Source of the DNA: Oscillatoria nigro-viridis PCC 7112
GTDB lineage: Bacteria; Cyanobacteriota; Cyanobacteriia; Cyanobacteriales; Microcoleaceae
DNA length: 64,000 nt
Direction of reading: 5' to 3'
Assembly (NCBI RefSeq): GCF_000317475.1
Contig: NC_019729.1
Coordinates: forward strand, 2,184,501-2,248,500
This document shows, one piece after another, positions 53,003 to 61,812 of this stretch. The position numbers and the translations under genes are program-made. Numbering within the stretch: the first letter of the stretch is position 1; the number at the start of each line of letters is the position of its first letter. A model generated the notes under the pieces. It ran no database searches. It was not told the DNA's origin and saw only the letters and a program-made list of their open reading frames with translations.

Positions 53003-53620
53003 ATGCGAATTTTTAATCAGTCTCCTCCTTCTGAAACAGAAACCAAGAAGCGAATTTTACAAGCCGCTCAGCGGTTGTTTGCCCGCAGCGGATACGACGG
53101 CACGACAACTCGCGATTTAGCAGCCGCGGCGGGGGTTGCCGAGGGTACGCTATTTCGGCATTTTGATAATAAAAAAGCGATTTTGATTGAGGTGGCGACG
53201 GAAGGATGGGTAGAGTTGCTGACGGATTTGCTGACTGAATTAAGCGAGATGGGCAGTTACAAAGCAGTGGCTCAGGTGATGCGCCGACGGATGCTGAATA
53301 TCCGCGAGAATAGCGACATGATGCGGGTGTGTTTTTTGGAGGCGCAATTTCACCCGGATTTGCGCGATCGCATTCAGTTGGAAGTCATCGGAAAAATGAC
53401 CAATGTTGCTGAGGCTTTTTTTGAAACAGCGATGGAAAAAGGAGTTTATCGGAAGATGAATCCGAAGATTGTCGCTCAGGTATTTTTGGGAATGTTTGCA
53501 GTCGCGGGTTTCAGTCAAAATACGATTATGGAGCCGAATGCTTCTGTGCAGGAAATGCAGGAAATGGCCGAAGGACTCGCTGATATTTTTCTGAATGGGG
53601 TTTTACAGAAAGATGAATAA
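53003..53620 (+). CDS. TetR-family transcriptional regulator
   Basis: 205 residues. N-terminal helix-turn-helix: KKRILQAAQRLFARSGYDGT, TTRDLAAAAGVAEGTLFRHF. The C-terminal ligand domain is not specific. It may repress its own gene or the GNAT gene 24 bp downstream. The last 65 residues are duplicated at 54618-54822. Confidence 0.9.
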   Translation: MRIFNQSPPSETETKKRILQAAQRLFARSGYDGTTTRDLAAAAGVAEGTLFRHFDNKKAILIEVATEGWVELLTDLLTELSEMGSYKAVAQVMRRRMLNIRENSDMMRVCFLEAQFHPDLRDRIQLEVIGKMTNVAEAFFETAMEKGVYRKMNPKIVAQVFLGMFAVAGFSQNTIMEPNASVQEMQEMAEGLADIFLNGVLQKDE

Positions 53621-53644
53621 TTAGGGCAACAGGGAAAACTTGTT

Positions 53645-54166
53645 ATGAGCAAAGTTTTGCACTATTCTATTCGGCCGCTAACGCAGGAAGACGAGCCTTT
53701 TTTGTGGCAAATGCTGTATGAAGCGGCGCACATGGCAGAAGAAGGTGAATCAACGGTGCAAGCAGTTGTCAATCATCCTTTAATTGCGAAATATGTTCAG
53801 AATTGGGGACGTGCAAGCGATTTGGGCTTCGCAGCAATGGAATTGAACGGCAGCCAGCCAGTAGGAGCCGCCTGGCTGCGTTTGTTTGCAGAGGATGACA
53901 AGGGCTTTGGCTGGGTTGACGATACTACCCCGGAATTGGCGATCGCCGTTCTTCCAGAATATAGAAATCAGGGTGTAGGAACGCAGTTGCTGGCTCGTTT
54001 GCTGTCAGCAGCAAAAGCCTCTTATCGATCGGTATCCCTGAGTGTCAGAAGCTCGAATCGAGCCCTGAGTTTGTACGAGCGATCGGGATTTAAAGTAATT
54101 GATGGCAGCGAGACAATCAACCGCACAGGAGGGACATCATTCACCATGAAAGTGGATTTTGATTAA
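53645..54166 (+). CDS. GNAT acetyltransferase
   Basis: 173 residues. Acetyl-CoA loop QGVGTQLL in PEYRNQGVGTQLLARLLSAA, then VSLSVRSSNRALSLYERSGF, the GNAT C-terminal beta-bulge. The pattern resembles N-acetyltransferases that act on small molecules or proteins; substrate unknown. It follows the TetR gene closely, so the regulator may control it. Confidence 0.87.
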   Translation: MSKVLHYSIRPLTQEDEPFLWQMLYEAAHMAEEGESTVQAVVNHPLIAKYVQNWGRASDLGFAAMELNGSQPVGAAWLRLFAEDDKGFGWVDDTTPELAIAVLPEYRNQGVGTQLLARLLSAAKASYRSVSLSVRSSNRALSLYERSGFKVIDGSETINRTGGTSFTMKVDFD

Positions 54167-54174
54167 GTGAATTA

Positions 54175-54591
54175 TTACTCTATAAATTCGTACATCTTTT
54201 GCACCCACTTCTCCCGATTATCCTGCCATTCATCCGTCACTACTTCCCAAGTAGTATTGCTTTCAAGTTCCAGCAATAGACTTGATACTTCTTCCAGCGT
54301 CGATGCTATATGACATTCTTCTACCCAACTTTCACGGATCATTTTCCAGAGACTTTGTACCGCTTCTCGCTGAAAATTTGATTCTAATTCAACTAGCAAT
54401 TTTGCTAGGTGTTTTTCGTCACTTGCTGCTGACACCTCGCTCATCCAACAGTCGCGACGTTCTTTCCATTCTTCCGTCACTGCGTCACTGCTTAGATGGG
54501 CTTGAAACTCTAACAGTAATTGGTTTAGTTCTACCATATGAAATTTGGTCTTGTTTGCAGTTTGTGCTATTTTTGTACAAATTTTATTCAT
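54175..54591 (-). CDS. Hypothetical protein with three helical repeats
   Basis: 138 residues (or 120 from ATG 54537). Three repeats of about 38 residues share the pattern LxxLLxELExxxxxxxVxxxWxxxRExWVxE; for example LLLEFQAHLSSDAVTEEW, LLVELESNFQREAVQSLW, LLLELESNTTWEVVTDEW. Probably an all-alpha protein. Convergent with the GNAT gene. A decayed copy lies at 54890-55325. Family not recognised. Confidence 0.6.
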   Translation of the reverse strand: MNKICTKIAQTANKTKFHMVELNQLLLEFQAHLSSDAVTEEWKERRDCWMSEVSAASDEKHLAKLLVELESNFQREAVQSLWKMIRESWVEECHIASTLEEVSSLLLELESNTTWEVVTDEWQDNREKWVQKMYEFIE

Positions 54592-54617
54592 TTAGACTGT
54601 TGGTTCTTGATAATGAG

Positions 54618-54822
54618 GGATGTGGCTGAGGCTTTTTTTGAAACGGCGATGGAAAAACGAGTTTATCGAAAGATGAAGCCGAAGATTGTCGCTCAGATAT
54701 TTTTGGGAATGTTTGCAGTCGCGGGCTTCAGCCAAAATACGATGATGGAACCGAACGCTTCACCGCAGCAAATGCAGGTAATGGCTGAAGGACTCGCTGA
54801 TATTTTTGTGAATGGGGTTTGA
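54618..54822 (+). pseudogene. Duplicated 3' end of the TetR gene
   Basis: The translation VAEAFFETAMEKRVYRKM, then PKIVAQIFLGMFAVAGFSQN and so on matches the final 65 residues of the TetR at 53003-53620 with few substitutions. It lacks any DNA-binding domain or start and ends with a premature TGA. The nucleotide match begins near 54622. It is part of a segmental duplication. Confidence 0.85.
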
Positions 54823-54889
54823 ATTAAAGATGAACAATTAGTCATTAGTAATTAGAAAAAATTCGATCCTGGAAACGCATATCTAAAGG

Positions 54890-55325
54890 ATTTTACTCGT
54901 CTAAACTACTCCTTAAATTTGTGCATTTGCTGTACCAATTATCCAGCAGATAGTTCTGCCATTCCTCGGTCACAGCTTCAGAATTTGTATGGTTTCAAGT
55001 TCCATCAATAAACTTGATGCTTATTGAACAATCGATGCTTCCAGACATTCTTATACCAACGATGCTGAGGCTATTTCTAATGAGTATTCCCCGATTACCA
55101 CTGCAACTTAGATTCCAATTCAACTAGCTATTATGCTAGATGTGTCAGATTAACTGATGCTGTCACATCGCTCACCCAACTTCCCGGCGCTATATCTATT
55201 TTTTTGTCACTCCTTCCCATTTGAGGTTGCTTTCAAAACCTAATAGTAACTGGTGCAGTTCTACTATCTTAAATGTGTTTTTTTTTGCATTTTGTGTAAA
55301 ATTATACCAAATTTTCACTAAACAG
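54890..55325 (-). pseudogene. Decayed copy of the triple-repeat protein gene
   Basis: On the minus strand this region aligns along its length with the gene at 54175-54591 (shared ACTAGCTATTATGCTAG / CTAGCAATTTTGCTAG and TTCAAGTTCCATCAATAAAC / CAAGTTCCAGCAATAGAC-type stretches), including the upstream AAAATTTGGTATAATTTTAC region. It has small deletions and stop codons in all frames, so it is a pseudogene. Confidence 0.75.
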
Positions 55326-55385
55326 AGTGTTAATCTTTTTTTAAGATTGCGGTTGCAGTTAAATTACAGAATAGATAACTGAATA

Positions 55386-56216
55386 ATGAGCGATGAATTG
55401 ACTTTAGATATGCTAGACATTCCCAGCGGTTGGAGGCGGGGCGAAGGTGACTGGACAGGAGTGGCGGCGGCTATTGCTAGAGGGGAAACTGTCGAAGTAA
55501 TTCAAGAAGTTGGTTCTACTTTGTGGCAAAACAGTCTGCCAGAAAAACATTCTTTGTATTGGGAGGGGGAAAATATATCAACTATCAAAGCCCGAATTTG
55601 GATTAGTTTCACCCAGAGAAGATTTTCGCCGGAATCTGCTTTGCCAAAAGTTCAGTGGCATCCGAGAGTGTTGTGGATAGGGATAGGTTGCGAACGCGGA
55701 ACAGGGCGAGAATTAATCGAAACTGCGATTAAACAAGTATGCCGTGCTTATCATTTAGCGGAAAGTGCGATCGCAGGGATTGCTACAATAGACACTAAAG
55801 CAGGTGAAGTCGGCTTGCTGGAACTTTGTCAAGCGCGAAATTGGCCGTTACAAACCTTTGCGGCTGACATTTTAAGTTCCGTAGAAGTCCCCAATCCTTC
55901 AAATATTGCACTCAAAGAAGTCGGCACGCCCAGCGTAGCAGAAGCCGCAGCACTTTGTGCGATCGAACTGATATCTTGTACCATGCTCGATAACAGGCAA
56001 GATGCCTGTGCCACAATTCTCAACAACAGGCAAGATGCCTGTGAAGCGAAGAGTGAATCTGCTTGTGGGGTGGGCATCCTGCCCGCCCGTGAAAAGCTTT
56101 TAGTCCCTAAACAAATATTTCGCAGCAAAAATCCCCCCCTTTCAAAAGGAGGGGTTAGGGCGGGTTCTGCGGTAACAGTAGCGGTTGCAGTTTGCCCGAT
56201 CGAGTATCTGGAATAA
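55386..56216 (+). CDS. CbiG-like cobalamin protein lacking its N-terminal domain, with repeat insertions
   Basis: 276 residues. The middle CbiG part begins at once (PSGWRRGEGDWTGVAAAIAR, VEVIQEVGSTLW), followed by the C-terminal CbiG domain (VLWIGIGCERGTGRELIETA, IDTKAGEVGLLEL, VGTPSVAEAAALCA, LLVPKQIF, AVTVAVAV). CbiG opens the delta-lactone of cobalt-precorrin-5A. The usual N-terminal domain (about 100 residues) is absent; in cyanobacteria it may be fused to CobJ elsewhere. Palindromic repeats are translated in frame at 55992-56091 and 56128-56163, between conserved blocks. Confidence 0.8.
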   Translation: MSDELTLDMLDIPSGWRRGEGDWTGVAAAIARGETVEVIQEVGSTLWQNSLPEKHSLYWEGENISTIKARIWISFTQRRFSPESALPKVQWHPRVLWIGIGCERGTGRELIETAIKQVCRAYHLAESAIAGIATIDTKAGEVGLLELCQARNWPLQTFAADILSSVEVPNPSNIALKEVGTPSVAEAAALCAIELISCTMLDNRQDACATILNNRQDACEAKSESACGVGILPAREKLLVPKQIFRSKNPPLSKGGVRAGSAVTVAVAVCPIEYLE

Positions 56217-56220
56217 TGTA

Positions 56221-56589
56221 TTACTGAGCCAAAGTATTGGCATTCACAAATCGACCGATTAACCCAGAAACGAATGACAGCACAATGGAACCAAACAAAG
56301 CCGGCCAAAAACCGTTAACCACAAAGCCGATACTGAACGCACCCGCCAACCACGAAGCCAGGGAAAGCGAAATTGCATTCACAACAAACAAAAACAAACC
56401 TAAAGTAATAATGGTCAAAGGCAGCGTCAGCAATGTAAGAATCGGTCTGACAACCGCGTTCACCAATCCGATAACAACAGCAGCCAGCATCGCCGCCGGA
56501 AAGCTCACCACCGAAATACCTGGTACAATGTAAGCTGTAATGACCAGCGAAACCGCTGCTACTATCCAAGTTAAGAAAAAACTTAGCAT
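56221..56589 (-). CDS. Small membrane protein of the phage_holin_4 (DUF360-like) family
   Basis: 122 residues with four hydrophobic helices (FFLTWIVAAVSLVITAYIV; AAMLAAVVIGLVNAVVRPIL; LTIITLGLFLFVVNAISLSL; LFGSIVLSFVSGLIG). The motif GLVNAVVRPILTLLTLPLTI is typical of the widespread family named phage holin family protein, despite its chromosomal, non-phage setting. Function unknown. It converges with the CbiG-like gene. Confidence 0.82.
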   Translation of the reverse strand: MLSFFLTWIVAAVSLVITAYIVPGISVVSFPAAMLAAVVIGLVNAVVRPILTLLTLPLTIITLGLFLFVVNAISLSLASWLAGAFSIGFVVNGFWPALFGSIVLSFVSGLIGRFVNANTLAQ

Positions 56590-56698
56590 ATGTTTTTTTT
56601 CATCTCCATCACTCTTAATTAAGATTGTAACTGTTTAGTCGATCGACCAAAGTTCGGGATACACTACGAAATACCCACCTTGCAAGAATATCAGACTT

Positions 56699-57196
56699 AT
56701 GAAACTCCGGCAACTAGCTGCATTGCTATTCGCGTTAACTATCTTCATCTTCCCGCGGCCAGCCCTGGCTCAATCTAAATATTACGCTCCTCCGCTGTCC
56801 TTTAGCAATGCCGAACTGACAAGACGCGATTTTTCCGGTCAAATGCTGCGGGCCGCTGAGTTTTCTAACGCTAATATGGACTTGACTAATTTTTCTAATG
56901 CCGATTTGCGGGGAGCAATTATGAGCGCTTCGGTAATGACTCAGGCGAATTTGCACGGCGCCAATTTAACTAATGCAATGATAGATCAAGTTAAATTTAC
57001 TAATGCCGATTTAAGCGATGCAATTTTAGCGGAAACGATTTTGCTTCGTTCTACTTTTGACGGAGTTGATATCACCGGCGCTGACTTTACCGACGCAATT
57101 ATGGACGGATCGCAAGTTAAAGAATTGTGTACAAAGGCAACCGGGATTAATTCTCAAACTGGGATTTCTACTCGCGATTCTTTGGGATGCCGCTGA
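56699..57196 (+). CDS. Exported pentapeptide-repeat protein
   Basis: 165 residues. Signal peptide (LAALLFALTIFIFPRPALA). About 16 pentapeptide units A(D/N)LxG follow, for example FSNADLRGAI, LHGANLTNAM, ADLSDAIL, ITGADFTDAI, forming a right-handed beta-helix. The C-terminal 30 residues have two cysteines. Likely periplasmic; role unknown. Confidence 0.88.
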   Translation: MKLRQLAALLFALTIFIFPRPALAQSKYYAPPLSFSNAELTRRDFSGQMLRAAEFSNANMDLTNFSNADLRGAIMSASVMTQANLHGANLTNAMIDQVKFTNADLSDAILAETILLRSTFDGVDITGADFTDAIMDGSQVKELCTKATGINSQTGISTRDSLGCR

Positions 57197-57233
57197 TATC
57201 ATCTCCGGTCAATTACTGATGATTGTTTGTTGG

Positions 57234-57373
57234 GTGGGGGCGGGTTTTTGAGATTGTTTGTTTGGGGAGATTATGGTTGGTGGAACCCGCCCCTACGAAA
57301 CCATATTTTGTAGGGGCGGGTTCCACCAAAAAGATATAACGATTACCAGCAATTTAGATAAACCCGCCCCCAC
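57234..57373. repeat. Nested inverted repeats between convergent genes
   Basis: Outer arms GTGGGGGCGGGTTT (57234-57247) and AAACCCGCCCCCAC (57360-57373) enclose an inner perfect hairpin, GGTGGAACCCGCCCCTAC (57279-57296) and GTAGGGGCGGGTTCCACC (57310-57327). TTTGAGATTG follows the left outer arm as in the 73-bp element. It may be two element copies inserted in opposite orientation and also terminate both flanking genes. Confidence 0.85.
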
Positions 57374-57385
57374 ACCGCGAATAAT

Positions 57386-59584
57386 TCACTTGGCTTTTTT
57401 CTGAGCAGCCGCATAATGCTCGCTCATTAACTGATTAACTTCTGGATTGTAAATCCGCAGATAATTCCAGTAATTCTCAAACACCGATTTCACGTATCCT
57501 TTCGTTTCAGGAAACGGAATCTTTTCCGCAAAAGCATCCGGGTCACTAAAATCAAACCTCTTCAACCAATCTGATACTGCATTCGGCCCGGCATTGTAAC
57601 TCGCCACAGCTAACATCGAGTTATTCTTGTACTCGTCGTGAGTGTGATCCAAATACCACGTACCGAGTTTAACGTTGTCGTCCACATTCTCCAATGAATA
57701 CTTTTTGAGACTGATTTTATCAGCAACCCAAGCTGCTGTTTCCGGCATTACTTGCATTAAACCAGTGGCGCCAACTGATGATTTGATGGCGGGCATAAAC
57801 CGAGATTCTTGCCGGATTAATGCTGTTACTAATACTGGATTTATTTTGCGTTCTTGCGACCATTTGACAATGGTTTCTAAGTAAGGAAAAGGATAAAGTG
57901 CTTGCCAATAAATCGGTTGCTGTCTGAGCTCCAGGTATTGGGTTCTATCATCTGGTTTATCGCGCTGCCGCAAACTACCAACCATCCACAAACCGTCTAA
58001 ATTGTCTCCGACTGCTACTCGCATTAAACCGTCGGTAAACTGTTCGGCAATACTTGGTTCTACGCGGTCGATAAATTCTATTTGCCACAGCGTCCAAGCG
58101 TCTCTATCTTGACCTAATTGATAGAGTTCTTTCAAAGCAGGAGAACCAGCAGTTGGTTCGGGGCGCTGAGGCGGCCGCACTACATTGGGAGACAAATCTC
58201 GGACTGTGGTAAAGTCGCCGACTGGCCAGCCGAGAAGTACAGCCGATCGCCACGCAAAATATGATTCGGGATAGCGTAATATAGTGTACTCAAATGCAGT
58301 CTTGGCGTCTTGTTGGCGGCCGAGTTGCTGTGCCCATTTTCCGACCCAAAATGCTGCTTCTGGAGCTTGTTCGCTGTCGGGATTGTGGGTGGTTAATTCT
58401 CTCGCCCACTGCCAAGCTGATTTTAAATCTCCGCCTTTGGCAAACTGCTGGGCGATCGTCCACCGCAATTCGCCTGCTTTATCAGAATTATTGTATTTTG
58501 TCAAGAGCAACTTCCGGGTTTCTGAGGCGGATTGACCGCTGCGTGCTTTGTCGAGAAGTTGGGATTTATCTAACAAAGCTTCGGCGGCATAATTGGGGAA
58601 TTTGCTAATAACTCGATCGAGCAAAACGATCGCTTCTTTCGGTTCGCTCAGCCGCGACAGCCGAATTAAACCCAAACCAGTATCTTCGGCATCGGGAAAC
58701 TCGCGCACTAATTCTTGATAGGCAATTCTCGATTCCGGTATTTTTCCCTCCAGCCACAAACCGCGAGCTTTGCGGTAAAGATTTTTGGCGTTGCGGGGAG
58801 CTTTCCCGTAAGCAATAGCTCCTTTGCCATAATCTTGTTTTTCCCAATAGCCAAAGGCAATTTCTTCCCAATCTTCCGGTTTCAAAGCGGCGCTGTTTCG
58901 CTGCACCAGTTGTTCCAAAATTGTCCCGTAATCTTTGACATAATGACCGTGTTTTGCTACGAGCAGCATCAACTGCGGCTGATTGGGATTTTCTTTTAAC
59001 TTGCGGATGGCAATTTCTACGCTGCGGGGATGACCGGGAAATTCAGTAATTGCCTGTTGCCAATATTCGGGTTTTGACTTGCCTAAAACATATAAAGCTT
59101 CCGCTGCTACCGGGTCGCTCGGATAGTTTTTGAGCAGTTCCTGCCAAGCTTTTTGGGCTTTGCCTTTGTCGCCGCTTAATTGGTAAGCTTGGGCCCTTTT
59201 TAGGGCAATGTGAGCAGCTAAAACCGGATATTCTTGCTCTAATTTGTCCAATAACTTTAATGCTTTGGCCGCATTTCCTTGCTGGATTAAATCGCTGGCA
59301 AGCAGGTAGCGGGCGCGGCTTTGAGGGGAGATTTCCTGCTGCGGGTTCGTACTTGCAGCCTGACTGGTTGCGAGTTCAACTAATTTCGCCGATCGCTCGC
59401 TCGGTGACAGCGATACCAGCATCTTGACTTGCGATTCGGAATTCGCTGCATTCAGGGGCTGCTGGGCCTTCTGGAACGAGCCAAAACCCATCCATTTCAT
59501 CGCAGCAACCAAAGAGCCGATCGCAATAACGCAAACTGAAACGCTGATTAAAACAGAAAATCGGGCCGGGCGTCGTTTTAGCAT
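57386..59584 (-). CDS. Soluble lytic transglycosylase with TPR-like superhelix
   Basis: 732 residues from ATG 59584. A signal anchor (FSVLISVSVCVIAIGSLV) precedes a long alpha-superhelical region (TPR-like units, e.g. GNAAKALKLLDKLEQEYPVL, DKGKAQKAWQELLKNYPSDP), then the SLT domain: catalytic Glu in LIRQESRFMP, GATGLMQVMPETA, and VASYNAGPNAVSDW. It cleaves peptidoglycan to 1,6-anhydromuropeptides, resembling E. coli Slt70 in layout. Convergent with the pentapeptide gene. Confidence 0.9.
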   Translation of the reverse strand: MLKRRPARFSVLISVSVCVIAIGSLVAAMKWMGFGSFQKAQQPLNAANSESQVKMLVSLSPSERSAKLVELATSQAASTNPQQEISPQSRARYLLASDLIQQGNAAKALKLLDKLEQEYPVLAAHIALKRAQAYQLSGDKGKAQKAWQELLKNYPSDPVAAEALYVLGKSKPEYWQQAITEFPGHPRSVEIAIRKLKENPNQPQLMLLVAKHGHYVKDYGTILEQLVQRNSAALKPEDWEEIAFGYWEKQDYGKGAIAYGKAPRNAKNLYRKARGLWLEGKIPESRIAYQELVREFPDAEDTGLGLIRLSRLSEPKEAIVLLDRVISKFPNYAAEALLDKSQLLDKARSGQSASETRKLLLTKYNNSDKAGELRWTIAQQFAKGGDLKSAWQWARELTTHNPDSEQAPEAAFWVGKWAQQLGRQQDAKTAFEYTILRYPESYFAWRSAVLLGWPVGDFTTVRDLSPNVVRPPQRPEPTAGSPALKELYQLGQDRDAWTLWQIEFIDRVEPSIAEQFTDGLMRVAVGDNLDGLWMVGSLRQRDKPDDRTQYLELRQQPIYWQALYPFPYLETIVKWSQERKINPVLVTALIRQESRFMPAIKSSVGATGLMQVMPETAAWVADKISLKKYSLENVDDNVKLGTWYLDHTHDEYKNNSMLAVASYNAGPNAVSDWLKRFDFSDPDAFAEKIPFPETKGYVKSVFENYWNYLRIYNPEVNQLMSEHYAAAQKKAK

Positions 59585-59921
59585 GGGAAAATTTAAGAGA
59601 ATAACAATAGATAACCGATCGTTTGTCAAAAGCCATCACAGGCAGGATGGGTGTTCCACGCCATCACAGACAGGATGCCCGTTCAACGAGAAATAAATGT
59701 TAATAGTGGGGCAAAAACGGACTGCAGACCCCCAAACAGATGATTGAGATTGGTGGAAGATCCGATCGCAGGCGGACTTGGCTGATATAGTAGCAGAATT
59801 TATTTCGATGTGGAGCGGAGAATTTGTGCGATCGATCTATTTACCCGCACCAACGAAAAACCACAAACCACCCACTGCAAAGTACAATCAAAAATCTAAA
59901 ATCTAAAGTGTAAATCAAAAC
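59585..59921. other. Spacer with REP-like palindromes
   Basis: GGCAGGATGGGTGTTCCACG and CAGGATGCCCGTTCAACG (59640-59688) are copies of the palindromic repeat family that is translated inside CbiG. CTAAAATCTAAA heptamers at 59892-59908 lie just before pepA. No gene. Confidence 0.6.
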
Positions 59922-61400
59922 ATGGAATTTCTAGTCACCGATACGCCCCGCTCTGTTTGGACAGGAGACGCCCTGGCAATTGGTCTATTTGAGGACGCCC
60001 TGGAACTCACGGGCGATCTGGCACAATTAGATGAAAAGCTTGCAGGCACTTTGAAAGAGCTGCTACTGGAAGTAGATTTTAAGGGCAAAGTGGGCACGAG
60101 CGCCATCACCCGCGTCGGCGGCAATAATCCCATTCGCAAAATTGCGATCGTCGGTTTGGGCAAAACAGAGGACTTAAAATTAGACACCGTGCGGCAAGCT
60201 GCGGGCGTTTGCGCCAAGTTAGCCAAAAAAGAGAAATGCAAAACCCTCGGAATTAGCTTTCCGGTGTGGAAAAACGCGCCGGATTCTACAGCAAGCGCCA
60301 TCGCCGAAGGTGTAGAACTCTCCCTGAATCAAGACAACCGTTTCAAATCGGAACCGGAAGACAAAAGCCCGCAACTCGAACAAATTCATTTGCTCGGTTT
60401 TGCCGGTACCGAAAGTGCGATCGCCCGCGCCCGCCAAATCACTGCCGGAGTCATTTTAGCACGGGAATTAGTCGCAGCGCCGGCAAATTTTGTCACCCCG
60501 ATTACCATGGCAGAAACTGCTCAAAGTCTGGCTGCCGAATGCGGTTTAGAATTAAAAATATTGGAGCGGGAAGACTGTGAAAAACTAGGAATGGGAGCCT
60601 TTCTCGGCGTGGCTCTAGCATCTGATTTACCACCAAAATTCATCCATTTGACTTACAAACCAGAAGGCACACCGCGCCGCAAAATAGCAATTGTGGGCAA
60701 AGGATTGACCTTTGATTCTGGGGGTTTGAACATCAAAGGCGCCGGCAGCGGCATTGAAATGATGAAAATAGATATGGGCGGCGCTGCGGCTACTTTGGGA
60801 GCGGCAAAGGCGATCGGACACATCAAACCCGATGTGGAAGTTCACTTTATCAGCGCCGTCACTGAAAACATGATCAGCGGTCGCGCCCTGCGGCCTGGAG
60901 ACATCCTTACAGCTTCCAACGGCAAAACAATTGAAGTCAACAATACCGACGCTGAAGGTCGTTTAACCCTGGCTGATGCTTTGGTATTTGCTGATAAATT
61001 GGGAGTTGACGCGATTGTCGATTTAGCAACTCTAACCGGGGCCTGCGTAATTGCTTTAGGCGACGAGATCGCGGGTTTGTGGAGTCCTCAAGATAGCGTC
61101 GCCGCCGAAATAGTCGCCGCCTCAGAATTGGCAGGCGAAAAATTTTGGCGAATGCCGATGGAAGAAAAATATTTTGAGGGCTTGAAAGCATTGCACGCCG
61201 ACATGAAAAACACAGGCCCGCGTCCCGGCGGTTCGATTACGGCGGCGCTATTTTTGAAGCAGTTTGTAAAGGATACTGCATGGGCGCATTTAGATATTGC
61301 CGGCCCGGTTTGGACTGACAAAGAAAATGGCTACAACGGCCCTGGGGCTACCGGTTTTGGAGTTCGGACTTTGGTGCATTGGGCGCTGGGCGGTGCTTAA
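59922..61400 (+). CDS. pepA: Leucyl aminopeptidase
   Basis: 492 residues of peptidase family M17. The metal and substrate residues are present: Lys and Asp in [10 protein letters not shown], Asp in MKIDMGGAA, and Asp/Glu in [14 protein letters not shown]. Cytosolic hexameric enzyme for peptide turnover; in some bacteria also a DNA-binding recombination co-factor. Start ATG 59922. Confidence 0.95.
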   Translation: MEFLVTDTPRSVWTGDALAIGLFEDALELTGDLAQLDEKLAGTLKELLLEVDFKGKVGTSAITRVGGNNPIRKIAIVGLGKTEDLKLDTVRQAAGVCAKLAKKEKCKTLGISFPVWKNAPDSTASAIAEGVELSLNQDNRFKSEPEDKSPQLEQIHLLGFAGTESAIARARQITAGVILARELVAAPANFVTPITMAETAQSLAAECGLELKILEREDCEKLGMGAFLGVALASDLPPKFIHLTYKPEGTPRRKIAIVGKGLTFDSGGLNIKGAGSGIEMMKIDMGGAAATLGAAKAIGHIKPDVEVHFISAVTENMISGRALRPGDILTASNGKTIEVNNTDAEGRLTLADALVFADKLGVDAIVDLATLTGACVIALGDEIAGLWSPQDSVAAEIVAASELAGEKFWRMPMEEKYFEGLKALHADMKNTGPRPGGSITAALFLKQFVKDTAWAHLDIAGPVWTDKENGYNGPGATGFGVRTLVHWALGGA

Positions 61401-61812
61401 TTGTGGATTTCCAGCGGAAAAATTGAGATTTTCTCTGCCTTAAAAGTCTGCTAGTCCATCTGTGAGCCAGGGGTTAAAAACCCCTGGCTCACAGCTTAAG
61501 TCATCTAAAAGAAAATTTAATAGCGATCATTAACAATTTAAATGTTTCTGAAGCAATCCGCAGGCGAACCTATGTATTCCGTCACAGGGAGCAAGGTAAG
61601 CGTTGATAGCCGTGAGGCTCACCATTGCTCATACTTGGGACAAGCTTCGTTCCCAGGGCCCCACCTCGACAGTTTTGATATTTCCTGAAAAAATAGCTGT
61701 TTCATAAAAAATGAAAAAAGTATATAATTATGTAAACATTTCACTAGCTGAAATCAAATAATTAGATTTGATCGGATTTGCATTGGTACAGATAATTTTT
61801 TTCTTGAACTTT
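61401..61812. other. Spacer with terminator-like palindrome
   Basis: Perfect hairpin CTGTGAGCCAGGGGTT...AACCCCTGGCTCACAG (61460-61494), placed 60 bp after pepA, acts as a likely terminator or dispersed repeat. GTTGATAGCCGTGAGGCTCACC follows near 61602. The last 100 bases are AT-rich and probably contain the kinase promoter (AAAGTATATAATTATGTAAA near 61715). Confidence 0.6.

Noticed and set aside
56221..56589. Phage holin as evidence for a prophage
   Set aside because: The family is a common chromosomal membrane protein family; no other phage genes, integrase or att sites are present.
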